Source: Tachypleus tridentatus
Taxonomy: Eukaryota; Arthropoda; Merostomata; Xiphosura; Limulidae
Direction of reading: 5' to 3'
Assembly: GCF_004210375.1 (NCBI RefSeq)
Contig: NC_134833.1
Span: forward strand, 144,204,127-144,268,126
DNA length: 64,000 nucleotides
Positions 11,200-23,443 of the stretch are shown here, in pieces (within the stretch, counting starts at the first letter, position 1; the number at the start of each line of letters is the position of its first letter). Position numbers and translations under genes: made by a program. Below the pieces are notes generated by a model. That model saw nothing but the letters and a program-made list of their open reading frames with translations. It was not told the DNA's origin and did not search any database.

Positions 11200-13384
11200 G
11201 GGTAAGCATCAATTAGTTTTGGAAACACTGAGAGTACCTTTCAGTTTCAGCAGATGAAGTGACATCATCTGACACATCACTTAGGAAAGAAAATCTGTTT
11301 GTTATTTCTTTGTAAACCTCTCCTCTTCTTCTCATCTGGGTTTCCAGTTTGTCAACAATTGTGTAGAAGGTGATGATATGAAATTTATCTCTGGCATTCA
11401 GATCTACTTTTTGTGCATCTCCGTCATTGAGTAACTTCTTTCTGACACGTTTGCGAATTTGAGCTGCATTGCAATCAACGTCTGGTAGTATATCCTTTGC
11501 AACTGCTTCAGATCTTTCAGAATCATCTCTTAAAATGCGTAGTTGGTCAGCTAATGACCCGTACAGATCTGCACGTGTTTTTAAGTTCACATCCTGATTT
11601 TGCAGAACTTGACATGGTTTATAAAACCTTTTCAAAATCTCATCCCACATGATCAACATAAAAACAAATTCTAGCTCTTGCATCTTATTTGTAATATTGT
11701 CTGCTTCTCTTCTAGCGTCTCCCTTTTGTGACAGGTCTTCAACTAGACATTCCAGAGCTCTCCCAAAATCTTAAAGAAAGACTTAAAGAAAGCAAAATTG
11801 CTGTTGTTGCCATAGTATGTGCCTCCCATCTGATGTCAGAGAGGGATTTTAACACACTTTCATTTCCAAGACAAGCTTTAATAATTTTCCACCAGCTGGT
11901 TGAGGCCGACAAAAAACGTATAGAGCCAATGCATTCTAGAGAGAAAAATAACAACCACTTGACAGTAGTCAACAGCACGTCAGCCTACCAGATTTAGTGA
12001 ATAGGCTGCATAGGGCACATATATGGTAAACTTATTTTTTTATGAAATCTTTTGCTGCATCCTCTTACAACACCCAGACATGTATTTTGAAAAATTAAGT
12101 TTGCAAACTTCATGTAAGTACTGCAATACCTGGTTTGCCATTTCCTCACTGGTGTGGCTTTTCAGTTCCAGAAAAGTTAAAAAGTGTTCAATAGGCTGTC
12201 CATCTTTTAAGTATCGAAGTACAACACTTAACTTATCTGTATGTGAGAGATCTGTGGTCGAGTCAACTGATAAGCTAAAATAACCAGAAGAATTTACTTC
12301 ATCAACAATGAACACGTGGACTTTCTGAGCCATTGGTTCAATGAGTTTTTCTCGGGTGGTTTGGAACAAGTAAGAAGAAATTCCTTTACCAGAATTTCCA
12401 TATTTCGAAATGTGCCCTGCTAAAAATGCGTCAAACTGACTTATGAGCTCAAGCAGCCCTAAAAAATTCCAATTCTGCAGTAAACCAAATTTTTCATCTG
12501 TTTCTCGAAAAGCCAGGCCACGTTCAGCTAACGTGTGAATAACGGCTATTACACGCTCCAAGACATGTTTCCAGTAATTTCACTCTTCTTTAATTTGTTT
12601 TTCCAACTCTTCTCGCAAGCCTAAAATTTGTATGCGAGTTACGTATGTTAGCATAGAGTCCCGGTGAGTAGTGCTTCTTTCATGATGATTAATTACAATA
12701 GTAGTTTACCAGTCACTGAATTCTTGTATTTTGAACAAAATGCGAGGAAAATTTATGGGCAAAAAGTTTACAAACAAAGCAGTAAACTGACCCTGTTGAT
12801 GGTGAATACAATAACCACTCTCTCTTGTATTGCTTACCATTGGCTTTTACCCCAAAGGAAAGATTTTTGCGAACAGTATCTCGTTGGTTTGCCACTATTG
12901 AAAGTCCGGCAGGATTTGTCAAGTGACCCATTGTAGTGTTGACAGTCAGTGGGTCCACAAGCAATCCAATAAGCCACATCATCAGCAGAGAAATCGAGCC
13001 ACGACCATGGATCTTTTGCTTTAGTTTCTTCACTTTTTGTAGACTGAAGCATTTTACCATAGTCTAGTAGATTTTCATTTTCAGTAATTATTTCAACTTC
13101 AGACAGTCTTGTAGAGCAACGTGCAATTACATTAACACCAGAGATATCAGGAGAATTTACAGGTAAAGTGAGATCAGTTGTGAGACTTGAGCCAGCATGT
13201 GACACCTCGACATTGTCATCATGTTCTGACCTTGAAGTGGACAAAGAGGTATGTGTAGGTGTGGAGCTTGGTTCAACTTCAATCTTGTCAGAGTCAGATG
13301 CAGTACAAGTGACTTCTGATGGCGGAGATGAGTTTTGATTTGGAAGATCATGTTGTGTAAATTGAGTGAAAAAATTAGTCAGCT
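11200..13384 (-). pseudogene. hAT-type transposase relic, ZMYM1-like (TTF finger + DUF4371)
   Basis: Minus-strand fragments follow the order of ZMYM1-like/hAT transposases. First is an acidic N-terminus (about 13244-12960) with WIACGPTDCQ, then the TTF-type finger around REWLLYSPSTGSVYCFVCKL (about 12770). The DUF4371/RNase-H-like region follows (12561-12040), with GYFSLSVDSTTDLSHTDKLS holding a likely catalytic Asp, and then an SLSDIRWEAH-type segment (about 11830) and a C-terminal helical region (11683-11213). The reading frame is broken at several points, including internal stops. The usual C-terminal hAT dimerisation motif is not seen. No terminal inverted repeats were found. A plain DNA-transposon relic is likelier than a domesticated host gene. 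Confidence 0.75.
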
Positions 13385-14150
13385 TGAGTTATTATTTATT
13401 ATTTTTAGTCCTGAAACATTCTGCTGACTCAGCGTAAAGTTTTCGAAACGGAAATGAAACAATTAGAATTACTATAGACGTTATAGGCTTAAAAGCAAAT
13501 GTTAGATGATGTTTGGTTTAATTTATTTATTTTATATTCAGGGGTGTTAACAATAAGAAATTCAAAAGGATCGATTTATTTGTTATTAGTTTTTCAATAT
13601 ATCGGGAGGTGACATTTTTAACATAGTTATTTGGAGAAAAAGGTAAAAACATGATAAATACGGATTTAATTGTAACCAATTAGCATGAGTAAAATTACTT
13701 ATTTCAAATATGTAATTCCACAGAGTTATAGATGTAATTACAGCTTGAAAGTGTAAAGCTAGAATCGTGGCAGGTATTCCGATTTAACACTTTGCACCTC
13801 AAGAAGAGACGCAAAGCGATCGAGGGCGCTCAGAAGAGTCGTTCTCTTCGCCCTACTCGCGAAGGTAAATTTCATGCTGGGTTAATTATTAAGAGCTAAA
13901 CCGAAAGAATTTTAAGTTCACGAGATTGTGCTGTAGGCTGGTGAAAAAGGTCCGTTGGTGGTTTTCGAGAGGTTAAATACTGACTCCCCCAAAAACAAAC
14001 AACAAAAAAGAACCAAAAAACAAGAGGGTAAGAATTTGTAAATCCTAATACCCGGCAATTTAGCTGTGGGAGGAAAACGGGAGTACTCCGAGAAAAACCT
14101 ACTTTTACTAACCAGATGCCGAATAATATATCTGTTTAGTGTCTGAGCTG
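13385..14150 (-). other. Probable 3' UTR of the LINE at 14150-18960 plus unassigned DNA
   Basis: The sequence lies downstream of ORF2 on the minus strand. It is AT-rich, with a GC-richer patch at 13800-13870. I cannot fix the 3' end of the LINE or see a clear tail. Confidence 0.35.
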
Positions 14151-14820
14151 TAAACAAAAACGATAATTAGACGTAATAAACATTACTAAATTGAGTTAGA
14201 AGACATTAGTAAATTGGGTTGAGTGTATTAAATGGTGAAATGTGTATTTGCTAAGTACTGGCCTGTAAGCGGGTTACGGTTTACTGTATTTTTATAAAAT
14301 TTAGTAGCTAGTTAAAGTAAACGTGTTTTTACAGGTGGTAGGCCATAAATTTTATTTAGGTAATAGTGAGAAATGTAGCATGGCAAACGGAAGGCAGTCC
14401 TGATTACCGTGTATTGTAATGCTTGTATTTTCTTATTTAAAGAGTCGTGCATGTTACAGAGTAGCATGCTACCATACTCGACCAGGGTATATGAACATAA
14501 CGGTGTGTGGGGTACAACCTTTGTTCATACCGAAGGAAGGATTAGCGGTATGAACAAAGATGGCTAATACGTGACGCAATTATGTTAGTATAGGCTGACC
14601 AGGTTAGTTTAGAATTAGAATGAATACCCAGAAATTTAACAGATTTGGAGAAAAGGACCACAGTATCATGAATTTTGATTTGTACCTTGAGCGGGCGTTC
14701 TTTTCTTTTCCTTTTTAAAACATCTATAAGATAAAATCGCTTGTGATTTGTGGGGGTTCAATGCTACCCGCCATTTGTCACACCAGTGTTGATGGCGTTG
14801 ACGGTAGTCTGTACACGATG

Positions 14821-15656
14821 AGTGGCTGTAACATCGTTACTAGACGTACTCCAAACTACTATGTCGTCGGCGTATTGAGAAGTGGCTGTAACATGGTTAC
14901 TAGACGTACTCCAAACTACTATGTCGTCGGCGTATTGAGAAGTGGCTGTAACATGGTTACTAGACGTACTCCAAACTACTATGTCGTCGGCGTATTGAGA
15001 AGTGGCTGTAACATGGTTACTAGACGTACTCCAAACTACTATGTCGTCGGCGTATTGAGAAGTGGCTGTAACATGGTTACTAGACGTACTCCAAACTACT
15101 ATGTCGTCGGCGTATTGAGAAGTGGCTGTAACATGGTTACTAGACGTACTCCAAACTACTATGTCGTCGGCGTATTGAGAAGTGGCTGTAACATGGTTAC
15201 TAGACGTACCCAAACTACTATGTCGTCGGCGTATTGAGAAGTGGCTGTAACATGGTTACTAGACGTACTCCAAACTACTATGTCGTCGGCGTATTGAGAA
15301 GTGGCTGTAATATGGTTACTAGACGTACTCCAAACTACTATGTCGTCGGCGTATTGAGAAGTGGCTGTAACATGGTTACTAGACGTACCCAAACTACTAT
15401 GTCGTCGGCGTATTGAGAAGTGGCTGTAACATGGTTACTAGACGTACTCAAACTACTATGTCGTCGGCGTATTGAGAAGTGGCTGTAACATGGTTACTAG
15501 ACGTACCCAAACTACTATGTCGTCGGCGTATTGAGAAGTGGCTGTAACATGGTTACTAGACGTACTCCAAACTACTATGTCGTCGGCGTATTGAGAAGTG
15601 GCTGTAACATGGTTACTAGACGTACTCCAAACTACTATGTCGTCGGCGTATTGAGA
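14821..15656 (-). repeat. 60 bp minisatellite over the RT YADD motif, 14 units
   Basis: Units begin at 14821, 14881, 14941, 15001, 15061, 15121, 15181, 15240, 15300, 15360, 15419, 15478, 15537 and 15597. Most are identical or differ at one base, and four are 59 bp. Each 60 bp unit is exactly 20 codons of the minus-strand RT frame, SQYADDIVVWSTSSNHVTAT, so the catalytic motif C is repeated 14 times. The near-identity shows recent expansion or homogenisation, much younger than the surrounding LINE decay. Confidence 0.97.
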
Positions 15657-15710
15657 AGCATAAGTATGAGTAATGGCGGGGAAAGGAATATCATTTACAA
15701 AGAGAATGTG

Positions 15711-15925
15711 TAATAAGGGGCTGAACATAGAGCCTTGGGGTGTAATAAGGGGCTGAGCATGCAGCCTTGGGGTGTAATAAGGGGCTGAACATGGAGATTG
15801 GGTGTAATAAGGGGCTGAGCATGCAGCCTTGGGGTGTAATAAGGGGCTGAGCATGGAGATTGGGTGTAATAAGGGGCTGAGCATGGAGCTTTGGGGTGTA
15901 ATAAGGGGCTGAGCATGCAGCCTTG
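15711..15925 (-). repeat. ~31 bp minisatellite over the RT PQGSxLSPLL motif, 7 units
   Basis: Seven units of 30-32 bp, each containing AATAAGGGGCTGARCATG, run from about 15711. On the minus strand each reads like PQGSMLSPLLHP, which is RT motif B. Some units lack two bases (GAGATTGGG variants). It sits only ~55 bp from the 60 bp array, in the order expected for motifs B and C. Confidence 0.93.
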
Positions 15926-18900
15926 AGGATCTCCAGCTAGTAAAGGGAACGAGTGGGAGAGTTCATTATTAACTTTAATTCTGGCGAAGCGGTTCTTTTA
16001 AAAGCTAGCTATCCAGTGGATAAAGGTGTCCGGAATGTTTATGGAGAACAGCTTATAAAGGAGAGCGTTATGCCTCACAGAATAAAGGCTCGCCTGACAT
16101 CGAGAAATACGCCCACAGCAACCTGGTTCTGGTTAAAGGCAACTCTAACGAGGTGGTCAGCAGTTTGACGTTTTCCCCGGGAGGCGTTCTTAATATTTGA
16201 TACGAGCTTATCAGTTTCTCTAATAATTTGCCTAGGGTGTTGATGGGGCTAATAGGTCTAGAGTTTGAAGAATCAGGTAGGGTAGATGAAGACTTAGGGA
16301 TGATAGTTATAGTATCTGTTTTCTAGTAATTAGGGTAATAGCGATGAAGAAAAAAAAGGGAATAATTTTATGTAGAAAGTAGATTGTTTAGAAATTTTAG
16401 GGGAAGATGTTTGGTTGTCATGTACTAAGTTATGGGAATTAAGGCTTAGCAATGACATATTTAAATTTCTTCCAGAATTCTTTGGGTGATTGCGAGAATT
16501 GTCTACTGAGGGGCAGAAGTTTTCAATCTAACCATTTGTTGTTGTTTTATTAGTCGGTTAATAGTATTATTTGATTGATTGATTAATGTTTTGAGGTGTT
16601 GATTATGTGTGGAGACAAAAAGTCTACGTAGACGATGTCTTTCAGTAATATGGCTATAAATTTCGGGAGTTAAAGTCTAGTGATGTAACGGCAGGGTAGA
16701 GGCCTGAGTAGGAGTGACAGAAGGGAGAACATCAGTAATAGATTTAGTAGATAGATCGTTCAGAACTTGGGGGCCAGAGATTAAGGGAGGAACACAGAAG
16801 GGAGTGTTAGATAGAATAGAGTTGAAAGCATCCCAGTTGGAATTAGAAAAATTTAGGGTAAAGGGATGTGAGAAGGGAAAAGCGGGTAGAATTATCAAAA
16901 AGAAGAAAGGAAACAGGAAGGCAACCACCTCCGATGTGATCGTTGACTTGAAAGTCAGAAGTGTGGGGTAGAAAGTTAGAAGTGACTATGACCAGGTCAA
17001 GAATGTCTTGGGAGCCGTTAACATGTGTGTGTTGGGTGATCCTTATTGATACATGTTAGATTGTTCGAACGTAAAATGTTGCGAATAATAAGTCCGTTAC
17101 GATTGTTGGTAGGATGGAAGAATTCCTTATGCTTATAATTTAAATCACCAAGGTTTATGGAGTGTTTATGGAAGGAAAGTGCGTATTGTAAAAAAGCGGA
17201 GTTGGGGGGCTGTGAAGGACTGACGTAGATTAAGACTAGGGTGACGGGGGGAGTTATTAGGAGTTAGTTCGGCTAAAATAGTTTCATTATGGGGCTGAGT
17301 GGGAGACTTCAGAATTTTAATATTTAAGTGAGGTTTGTAAAGGAGGGCAATGTCTCTAGTGGGGTCAGAATGGGGGACAGAGAAAATTTTATAGCCAGGG
17401 ATGGTGAAGGAATGATTACTATTTAATAAGGTTTCATTAATGAAGATGATATCAGAGTTTAGGGTGTTTCAGAGGTCGTAAAGCTCAAATTTCTTAAAGT
17501 GAAGATAGTCTTAAATATTTATGTGTAAGAACGAAACCATAGTACTTACCTGGAAGGGGCACTGGCCTTTCTTACTTGAATACAGTGGTGTAAGACGTTC
17601 GGATCCCGGTTGTGGACTTCTAAGAAGAACTTTGCAGAGTGGCATATCCAGAAATATAGTTGTTAGAGAGACTCGAATTTGTTTTCTATCATCATGAAAG
17701 CAACATCAGTAACAAAGTCAGCGAGCCGTTCGTAGAAAGTATTATCGAAACCTCTGAATTTCTCGGGGGTAGGCTCCGAGGATTGTTGAGATCAAGTCTT
17801 GTTAACAGTTGGGTTCTGTGCTTTCAGGGATAGTTGGCATGTTGAGCCTGGACAGATTTAGCCACAGGAAGGCTGGGGAAATTACTAGAAGGTCCAACCG
17901 AGGGTGTTGGTTTACCAAGCTTCAGATTTTTTAGTTCTAGCACTTGTTGGTATTTAGGGCAACCGTGGTAGGAAGCGACGTGATCACCATTGCAGTTGTT
18001 GCACGTAGTTTCCTGACGGGGTCTCTGGCAGTTACTGACGTGGTGAGGCCTTCACAACGAACACATCGTGGAGAGGCTTTACAGGTCGTACGGGTATGAC
18101 CAAAATGTTGACAATTGAAACATTGAAGAAAAGTATTCACTGGCGAGATTGTAGCAGTCTCGACAGGGTATTTAGCAAATCAGAGAGTTATTCCTTTGGC
18201 GACGAGGTTCTTGGCTACGACTTGATCTTGGAGGTCAAGTTTTACAAGAGAGGTAGGAAAGCCGGACTTGAAGAATTTGATCCGTTCAATATTAAGTACA
18301 TTAATGTTGGTGGTAACAAGTTCGAGATTTACTTCATCCATGGTGATGTCTAATGGGATGCCTCGTATGACCACATGAAACCAGGAACGATTTTGGATCC
18401 TTTGAAGGGGGACCCTGGCCAAGGAGATAATAATTTCGCACAGTGCCTCAAATGAGAGCACTTGATGATTATTACCTCCTTCGGGAGTCTTCTTATTTCA
18501 GTAAACTGGATATCTTGGAACGTTTTAAGAATCTCTTGAGCGATGTCAGGCTGGCGGTAAGAAGCTGGAACGCCTTCAATGATGATAGCAGAGGGAGTTT
18601 TAGAGATGGCAGACGCGAATGGGGACTTGCTTGTAGGAGACTGGACGGGTTGAACAGCAGGTACAGAATCGCAGGATTCTGGTGAGGGGTGGAGGGAGCT
18701 GAAACTAGTCGAGGAGGCAAAGATGGAGTGGCCTGAGACTTATTCCAACCTGAAATCTTCCGTGGAAGATAAAGAAGAGTTTAAGCTATGTTCAGCAGAA
18801 TCACCAGAATTGTTGGGAGAATTCTGGTAGCACGGCGGCGTATACGAAGTCTTTGCTCGGCGGAAAAAGGTGGAACCGCTCCATCGGTGGTGCGGAGACG

Positions 18901-18977
18901 TTTTTACCTCTTCATCACACGTTAGTCGATGTCCTGATAAGGACTATTGAGAAGGAGAGTCTAAAAAAGCCAAAAAT

Positions 18978-19097
18978 CGAACCACCTCTGTGGAGCTATA
19001 GTAGAAACGTCTAGTTACGAACCACCTCTGTGGAGCTATAGTAGAAACGTCTAGTTACGAACCACCACTGTGGAGCTATAGTAGAAACGTCTAGTTA
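18978..19097 (-). repeat. Three 40 bp tandem repeats upstream of LINE ORF1
   Basis: Three units at 18978-19017, 19018-19057 and 19058-19097 differ at one base (CCTCTG versus CCACTG). On the minus strand they precede ORF1, the position of a LINE 5' UTR or promoter. Confidence 0.9.
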
Positions 19098-19099
19098 GC

Positions 19100-19519
19100 T
19101 CGAACGATCGTCGAAGAGTGTACCAAACGAACGAAACGAAAACGATTGAAAGTGTAAAAGTGTTTGTGTTCCCTTTATATGCCATGTCTGACAACTAAAT
19201 AAAAATGATAACTTTAGTTGGTAATTTCCTAGCCGTAGTTTTATTTGTAATTTATTTTTAGATTAAGAAGTTAACACACGGGATCGCATGCAAAGGTTCT
19301 AATAATTATAACGTGATATTTATATTTATTACTCACTGGTGAAGCTTTATATTTATATACTGTTCTTTCTATGAATAAATATGCTTTATTAGGCTCATAC
19401 GTAACATATTTTAACAGCTACTGTATAATTTTGTATAAAACATCTATCTGGGTAAATAAAGTTTGGCGAGACGATTCCAATGGAAGAAAACTGTTTCTTA
19501 ACTTTAAGCCTATTACACT
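19100..19519. other. AT-rich intergenic, nothing recognised
   Basis: About 19098-19170 may still be LINE 5' UTR; the rest shows no signature. Confidence 0.35.
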
Positions 19520-19630
19520 TGTTTGAACTTCATCACAAAGCTACACAATGAGATATCTGTGCTCTGCCCACGACGGGTATCGAAGCTCGGTTTCTAGTGT
19601 TGAAAGTCCTTAGACATACGCATTGTTTTA
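19520..19630 (-). repeat. SINE family B
   Basis: CATCACAAAGCTACACAATG, then CTCTGCCCACGACGGGTATC and GAAGCTCGG, match the family B minus strand. The head is truncated at about 19625. Confidence 0.75.
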
Positions 19631-21158
19631 TAATATATGACAGTTCGTATGTTTCTTGTATTAAATGTAAAACAGTTTTCATATATATCTTCACAGAAAC
19701 AAGAAGATATACTTGAAGCGAGAGGATTAGCGTACTGAACTGTGAACTTGAGATTCGAGTTTCATTATCGTAGAAATAAAATTCCGTACTTTGGGCTCAG
19801 GAGGGCAGTGCAACTCGTGCTATTCAGCCCGACAAGAGTAGATCAAAAGTGGCAATGAATGGTATTGACAAGATACCTTCCCTCTAATCTTTCAGTGAAA
19901 ACATATAACAATCTGAAAGTGAGTGTGCAACCCATACCTTATTAGGGTACTCTCTGTATAATCTCTACCAGATTGCATTCGAAGGTTTCAACTAAACAAT
20001 CAAACTAATACAAACAATTGACGATCGAAAGATAAAAACGTATGGGTTAGGAAGATATCACAGTAGTCAGCCCGTGTTCATCATGTTCCTTATTTAACTT
20101 AAGCACGATAAATAAAGCAATAGCTATATAAACGGTAGACGTACAAGTGCAGGGTCCGAGAAAATCTTCTGTTTCAAGAGTAAACAAAATTACAATTAAG
20201 AGTAACAAATATTTTTATTTCTTGCGTTTGAAATTCTGATATCATACTCTGTTTCAGCCAACAAAATTCATGATTCTTCTCATCATTTATGGCTTGCGCA
20301 CGATTTACTGACGTGACAACAGTATGTATGGAAATGTTAAGTGTCCCTCATGTGACGTCATTTTAGTGTCTACTAAATGACTGACAGACAACACACCACT
20401 GTAATGTGTCGCGATTAGTTAAAACTGGTAACTCCTCAGCTCTCATTCACGAAATTAAGTTTGGACTATATTACTTTTAAAATTGCAAATTAAATGAACT
20501 TTAAAAAAAAATTCAGCACTTTATCTTAAACCGTTAAAATTTTAATGAAATAGTTTTATAAATTTTTATCGTTAAAATCTGCTAGTCGTATCGGAATTGT
20601 AGTGAAATAAGTCCTTTGTAGAAATTCCTTTGTAGATAAAGATACCAGTTATATCAAATGAAACTTTCAAAGTTATGTATCCCGAGTAAATATTTTAATA
20701 ATGTATTATTTACAGTAAAGCAACAGTGCTTAAGTGTTTCCACGTTCTACACATTTACTGTTTTGAAATATTTCAGTGAAATTATCCAATTACAGTTACA
20801 CAAGTATTAACTGTAAAATTTATATAGGGAGAAATATATATTGTTGTTCTATACATTACACTAAACAGTATTTGTAAACATCGTTTTAACGTTTACATTT
20901 AAGGGACAAACTTAGGTCAGGTCAAGAGGTCTAAGGTTCGAAATCTAATTAAACTAAACACGGTCTACACCTTTAAATATGGTTGCATTATAAAAATAAA
21001 GTGAGATTGAATCTCATTATTTGGTTTAAAAATTTGACAAAGTCCTTGTGGCAGGAAGTGCTTCTGGCTGACTGCCCTCCATTTAAAACTAGAATCGGCT
21101 ATTTTTATAGTTTAGGAGTTCTGATTTGACTACTTAGACCATGTTAGCTTGAAGTGTC
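19631..21158. other. AT-rich intergenic, one possible SINE-like head
   Basis: About 19722-19790 contains a tRNA-like run (AGGATTAGCGTACTGAACTG then GAGATTCGAGTTTC) that may be a third SINE type. The remainder shows no coding signal and no named repeat. Confidence 0.35.
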
Positions 21159-21862
21159 AACGAATAGTGGGATTAATCGTCATATTATAACGCCTCCATT
21201 ACTGAAAGGGCGAGCATGTTTGGTGTGATAAACAAAAAATATCATCATCAATATCATTCAATGGATGACAATAACATATCTATATTAATATGACTTGGAT
21301 GAGGAGTTGAGAATCGCTTATTGTACATGGTTCCTAAGAAGCGTACATATTGGCTCAGTCATCATCTAGAAAGTCAATTTTGCGAAATTACTGCTGTGAT
21401 CACAATAAAGATGAAGGAAAGCAAAATCAAGAGAATAACAATGAGCTTAAGATTGCTGGAAAAATAAGATTTATTTTTTCAATGATATAATTAAAAGTAA
21501 AATGCTGGTGTGGTTCTGTTAGTTTGTTTGTTTAGAGAAACAAGAATTACACAGACACTTTTCAATGCAGTGTATTTTTCAATGTAAGTTTACTACAAGA
21601 AAAATACATCCATGGCAATTGACACTGCCAATTCCGAATACTGGTTATAAGATTCAAATTTTACTGACAGTTTTCTACGCTTCTAGGATGTTCATCACAT
21701 GACCATAACCAGTATTCACATTATTTGATGGTGTGTGTCTCTTAGTGCTCGTGATGGCTCACGCGTATTAATCCGATCTTGACAAAGAACGAAACGACCA
21801 TTGACTGCAGGTTACAAATCAGGTGCAGGTTTATTTTGTCATTTAGCATTAGAACCTGAGTA
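21159..21862 (+). repeat. Duplicated block, copy 1 (partner 29949-30722)
   Basis: The block starts inside a minus-strand SINE A body (CAACGAATAGTGGGATTAAT), passes GGTGTGATAAACAAAAAATA and continues through GGATGTTCATCACATGACCA to GGTTTATTTTGTCATTTAGC. It matches 29949-30722 at roughly 95% by eye, in the same orientation. It lacks ~40 bp present at about 30365-30410 and ~30 bp present near 30670. Confidence 0.85.
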
Positions 21863-22011
21863 AGGCAGACAAAAGATTTTTTATTAAATATTAATTTCTT
21901 ATTTAATTAATAATTTGTTTGAACATTAACAAATTCTCGGACATTTTGTTACAGTAAACATTGGTTAAATATATTTTGTTCTTTTTTCTGCTGTCACTAT
22001 TTTTGCAGCTT

Positions 22012-22280
22012 GTTTTTTTTTGTTTTTGCATAAAGCTACTCGAGGGCTATCTGTGCTAGCCTTCCCTACTTTAGCAGGGTAAGACTAGAGAGAAGGCAGT
22101 TAGTCATCACCACCCACCGCCAACTCTTGGGTACTATTTTACCAACGAATAGTTGGATTGACCGTCACGTTATAACGCCCCCGCGGCTAAAAGGGCAAGC
22201 ATGTTTGGCGCGACGGGGATGCGAACCCGCGACCCTTAAATTACGAGTCGCACGCCTTAACACGCTTGGCCATGCCGGGC
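22012..22280 (-). repeat. tRNA-derived SINE, family A
   Basis: Complete minus-strand copy ending GGCCATGCCGGGCC at the tRNA head, with B box ACGGGGATGCGAACCCGCGA. Confidence 0.88.
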
Positions 22281-22412
22281 CGTAGTTTTGCACCAAAATT
22301 AGATTCATGATTTGCAATAATATATTTGCTTTTAAGTGCAAAATTCTACTCCTAAAATAATTCTCATGAAAAAATAAATAAATTACTATCTTCCCTAATT
22401 TTAAAATTTAGG

Positions 22413-23443
22413 GAAATGTACCATGGGTAATGGGTAAAAGTGAAAATCAGCGCTGTTTCAAAAATTTAATGAAGAATCAACTTCCTGTGGAATGGAAAGC
22501 GAATAATAAAGCGTGAGTGACAAGTGCTATATTTGAGAATTTTTAACAAATTAAACAAAAAATGGAACAAGAAAATAGGAATAGTCTACTTTTCCTAGAT
22601 AGTGCAACTTGTCACCCAAAGGTTCAACTCTCAAATGTTTGTTTAGTTTTCCTACCTCCATGTACAACATCAGTTCTACAGCCACTAGATAATGGAATTA
22701 TACAGTGTATAAAATTAAAATACAGAAAATTGATGCTTCAGCACATTATTGCAAACATGGACGACTGTAAGAGAGCATCTGAAACGACCATGAAAGTTGA
22801 CGTGTTAGATGCAATTGCATTTTAAAGTCATTCATTCAAAAGCGTAAAAGATGAATGCATAATAAAGTGCTTTCAAAACTGTGGATTTATTCTTGATAAT
22901 GACAGAGATTGTGGAGAAGTTGTTTGTTATGATGATCCTAGTGAAATCCTAACTGTGATTGCGAAGATTGATGCAGATGATTCTGTGAACGTGGAAAGTT
23001 TTGTGAACGTTGACAAGAATGTTTTAACAGAAACTGGTGGAATTGATTTAAAATCTATTATAGAATCGCAAGATGGTAACAGTGTGAGAGATTCAGAAGA
23101 TGAACAAAATAGAAAAGATAGTGAGGAAATAGAAATTCATACTTCATCGCAAGTGTTAAGTTATATTAACACTACCAAATTGTATGCCAAAGTAGCGTGT
23201 TTGTGTGTTTTTCTCATTGCAAAGCCACATCGGGCTATCTCCTGAATCCACCGAGGGGAATCGAACCCCGACTTTAGCGTTTTAGATCCATAGACTTACC
23301 GCTGTACCAGCGGGTGACATGCAAAAATGAAGAGGGAAAATGAACTTCTTGAAAAGGTCGCAGAATTGGTATTCTCTTTTGACTGCATGAAAAAACCCTT
23401 TACAAAAACGAAACAGTTGAAATTGGACACTTTCTTCAAATAA
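22413..23443 (+). pseudogene. Tigger/pogo-type transposase relic (C-terminal half)
   Basis: A + strand DDE domain of the Tigger/Jerky type. At 22480-22545 is VEWKANNKA; at 22562 the ORF reads NSLLFLDSATCH with the second Asp; then CLVFLPPCTTSVLQPLDNGI contains the third Asp. After a stop at 22823 the frame continues with SFKSVKDECIIKCFQNCGF (about 22830), an acidic tail, and a C-terminal KQLKLDTFFK ending at 23443. The DNA-binding N-terminus and first catalytic Asp are absent. A SINE sits in the acidic region. A degraded terminal repeat may lie at about 23620-23700 (GCCGG...GACAGGTCTTAGTGTATT). Confidence 0.75.
23198..23317 (-). repeat. SINE family B inserted in the Tigger relic
   Basis: Minus-strand copy from GTTTGTGTGTTTTT to the head at CCGCTGTACCAGCGGGTGAC, with B box GGGGAATCGAACCCCG. 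It is flanked by an imperfect direct repeat (ATGCCAAAG before, ATGCAAAAA after) that fits a target duplication. It is younger than the Tigger copy it splits. Confidence 0.8.

Larger units (their letters stand above)
14150..18960 (-). mobile_element. Jockey-like LINE with internal minisatellites
   Basis: ORF1 (about 18900-17700) encodes a gag-like protein: an RRM-like part with FHVVIRGIPLDITMDEVN (about 18390) and CCHC knuckles starting CFNCQHFGHTRTTC (about 18115). ORF2 follows (about 17550-14160). The endonuclease region is decayed. The RT has HLVRVAFNQNQVAVGVFLDV (about 16130), then the PQGSMLSPLLY and YADDIVVW core motifs, each amplified in tandem, then WCDKWRV.LNPHKSQAI (about 14770) and a C-terminal domain. 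The frame is broken many times. The two-ORF plan with this gag fits the Jockey group. Confidence 0.8.

Noticed and set aside
14743-15237. Long + strand ORF of 20-residue repeats (SGCNMVTRRTPNYYVVGVLR)
   Set aside because: It is the antisense of the RT minisatellite; the minus-strand frame gives the recognisable YADDIVVW motif, so the + strand frame is a shadow.
14821-15656. Regular repeats resembling a CRISPR array
   Set aside because: Units are contiguous with no unique spacers, in a eukaryotic LINE; it is a minisatellite.
19722-19910. Third SINE family
   Set aside because: There is only one tRNA-like stretch with no second clear copy in the window; left as a note on the intergenic entry.
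22955-23245. Acidic 96-residue protein
   Set aside because: It is the acidic tail of the Tigger relic running into a SINE.
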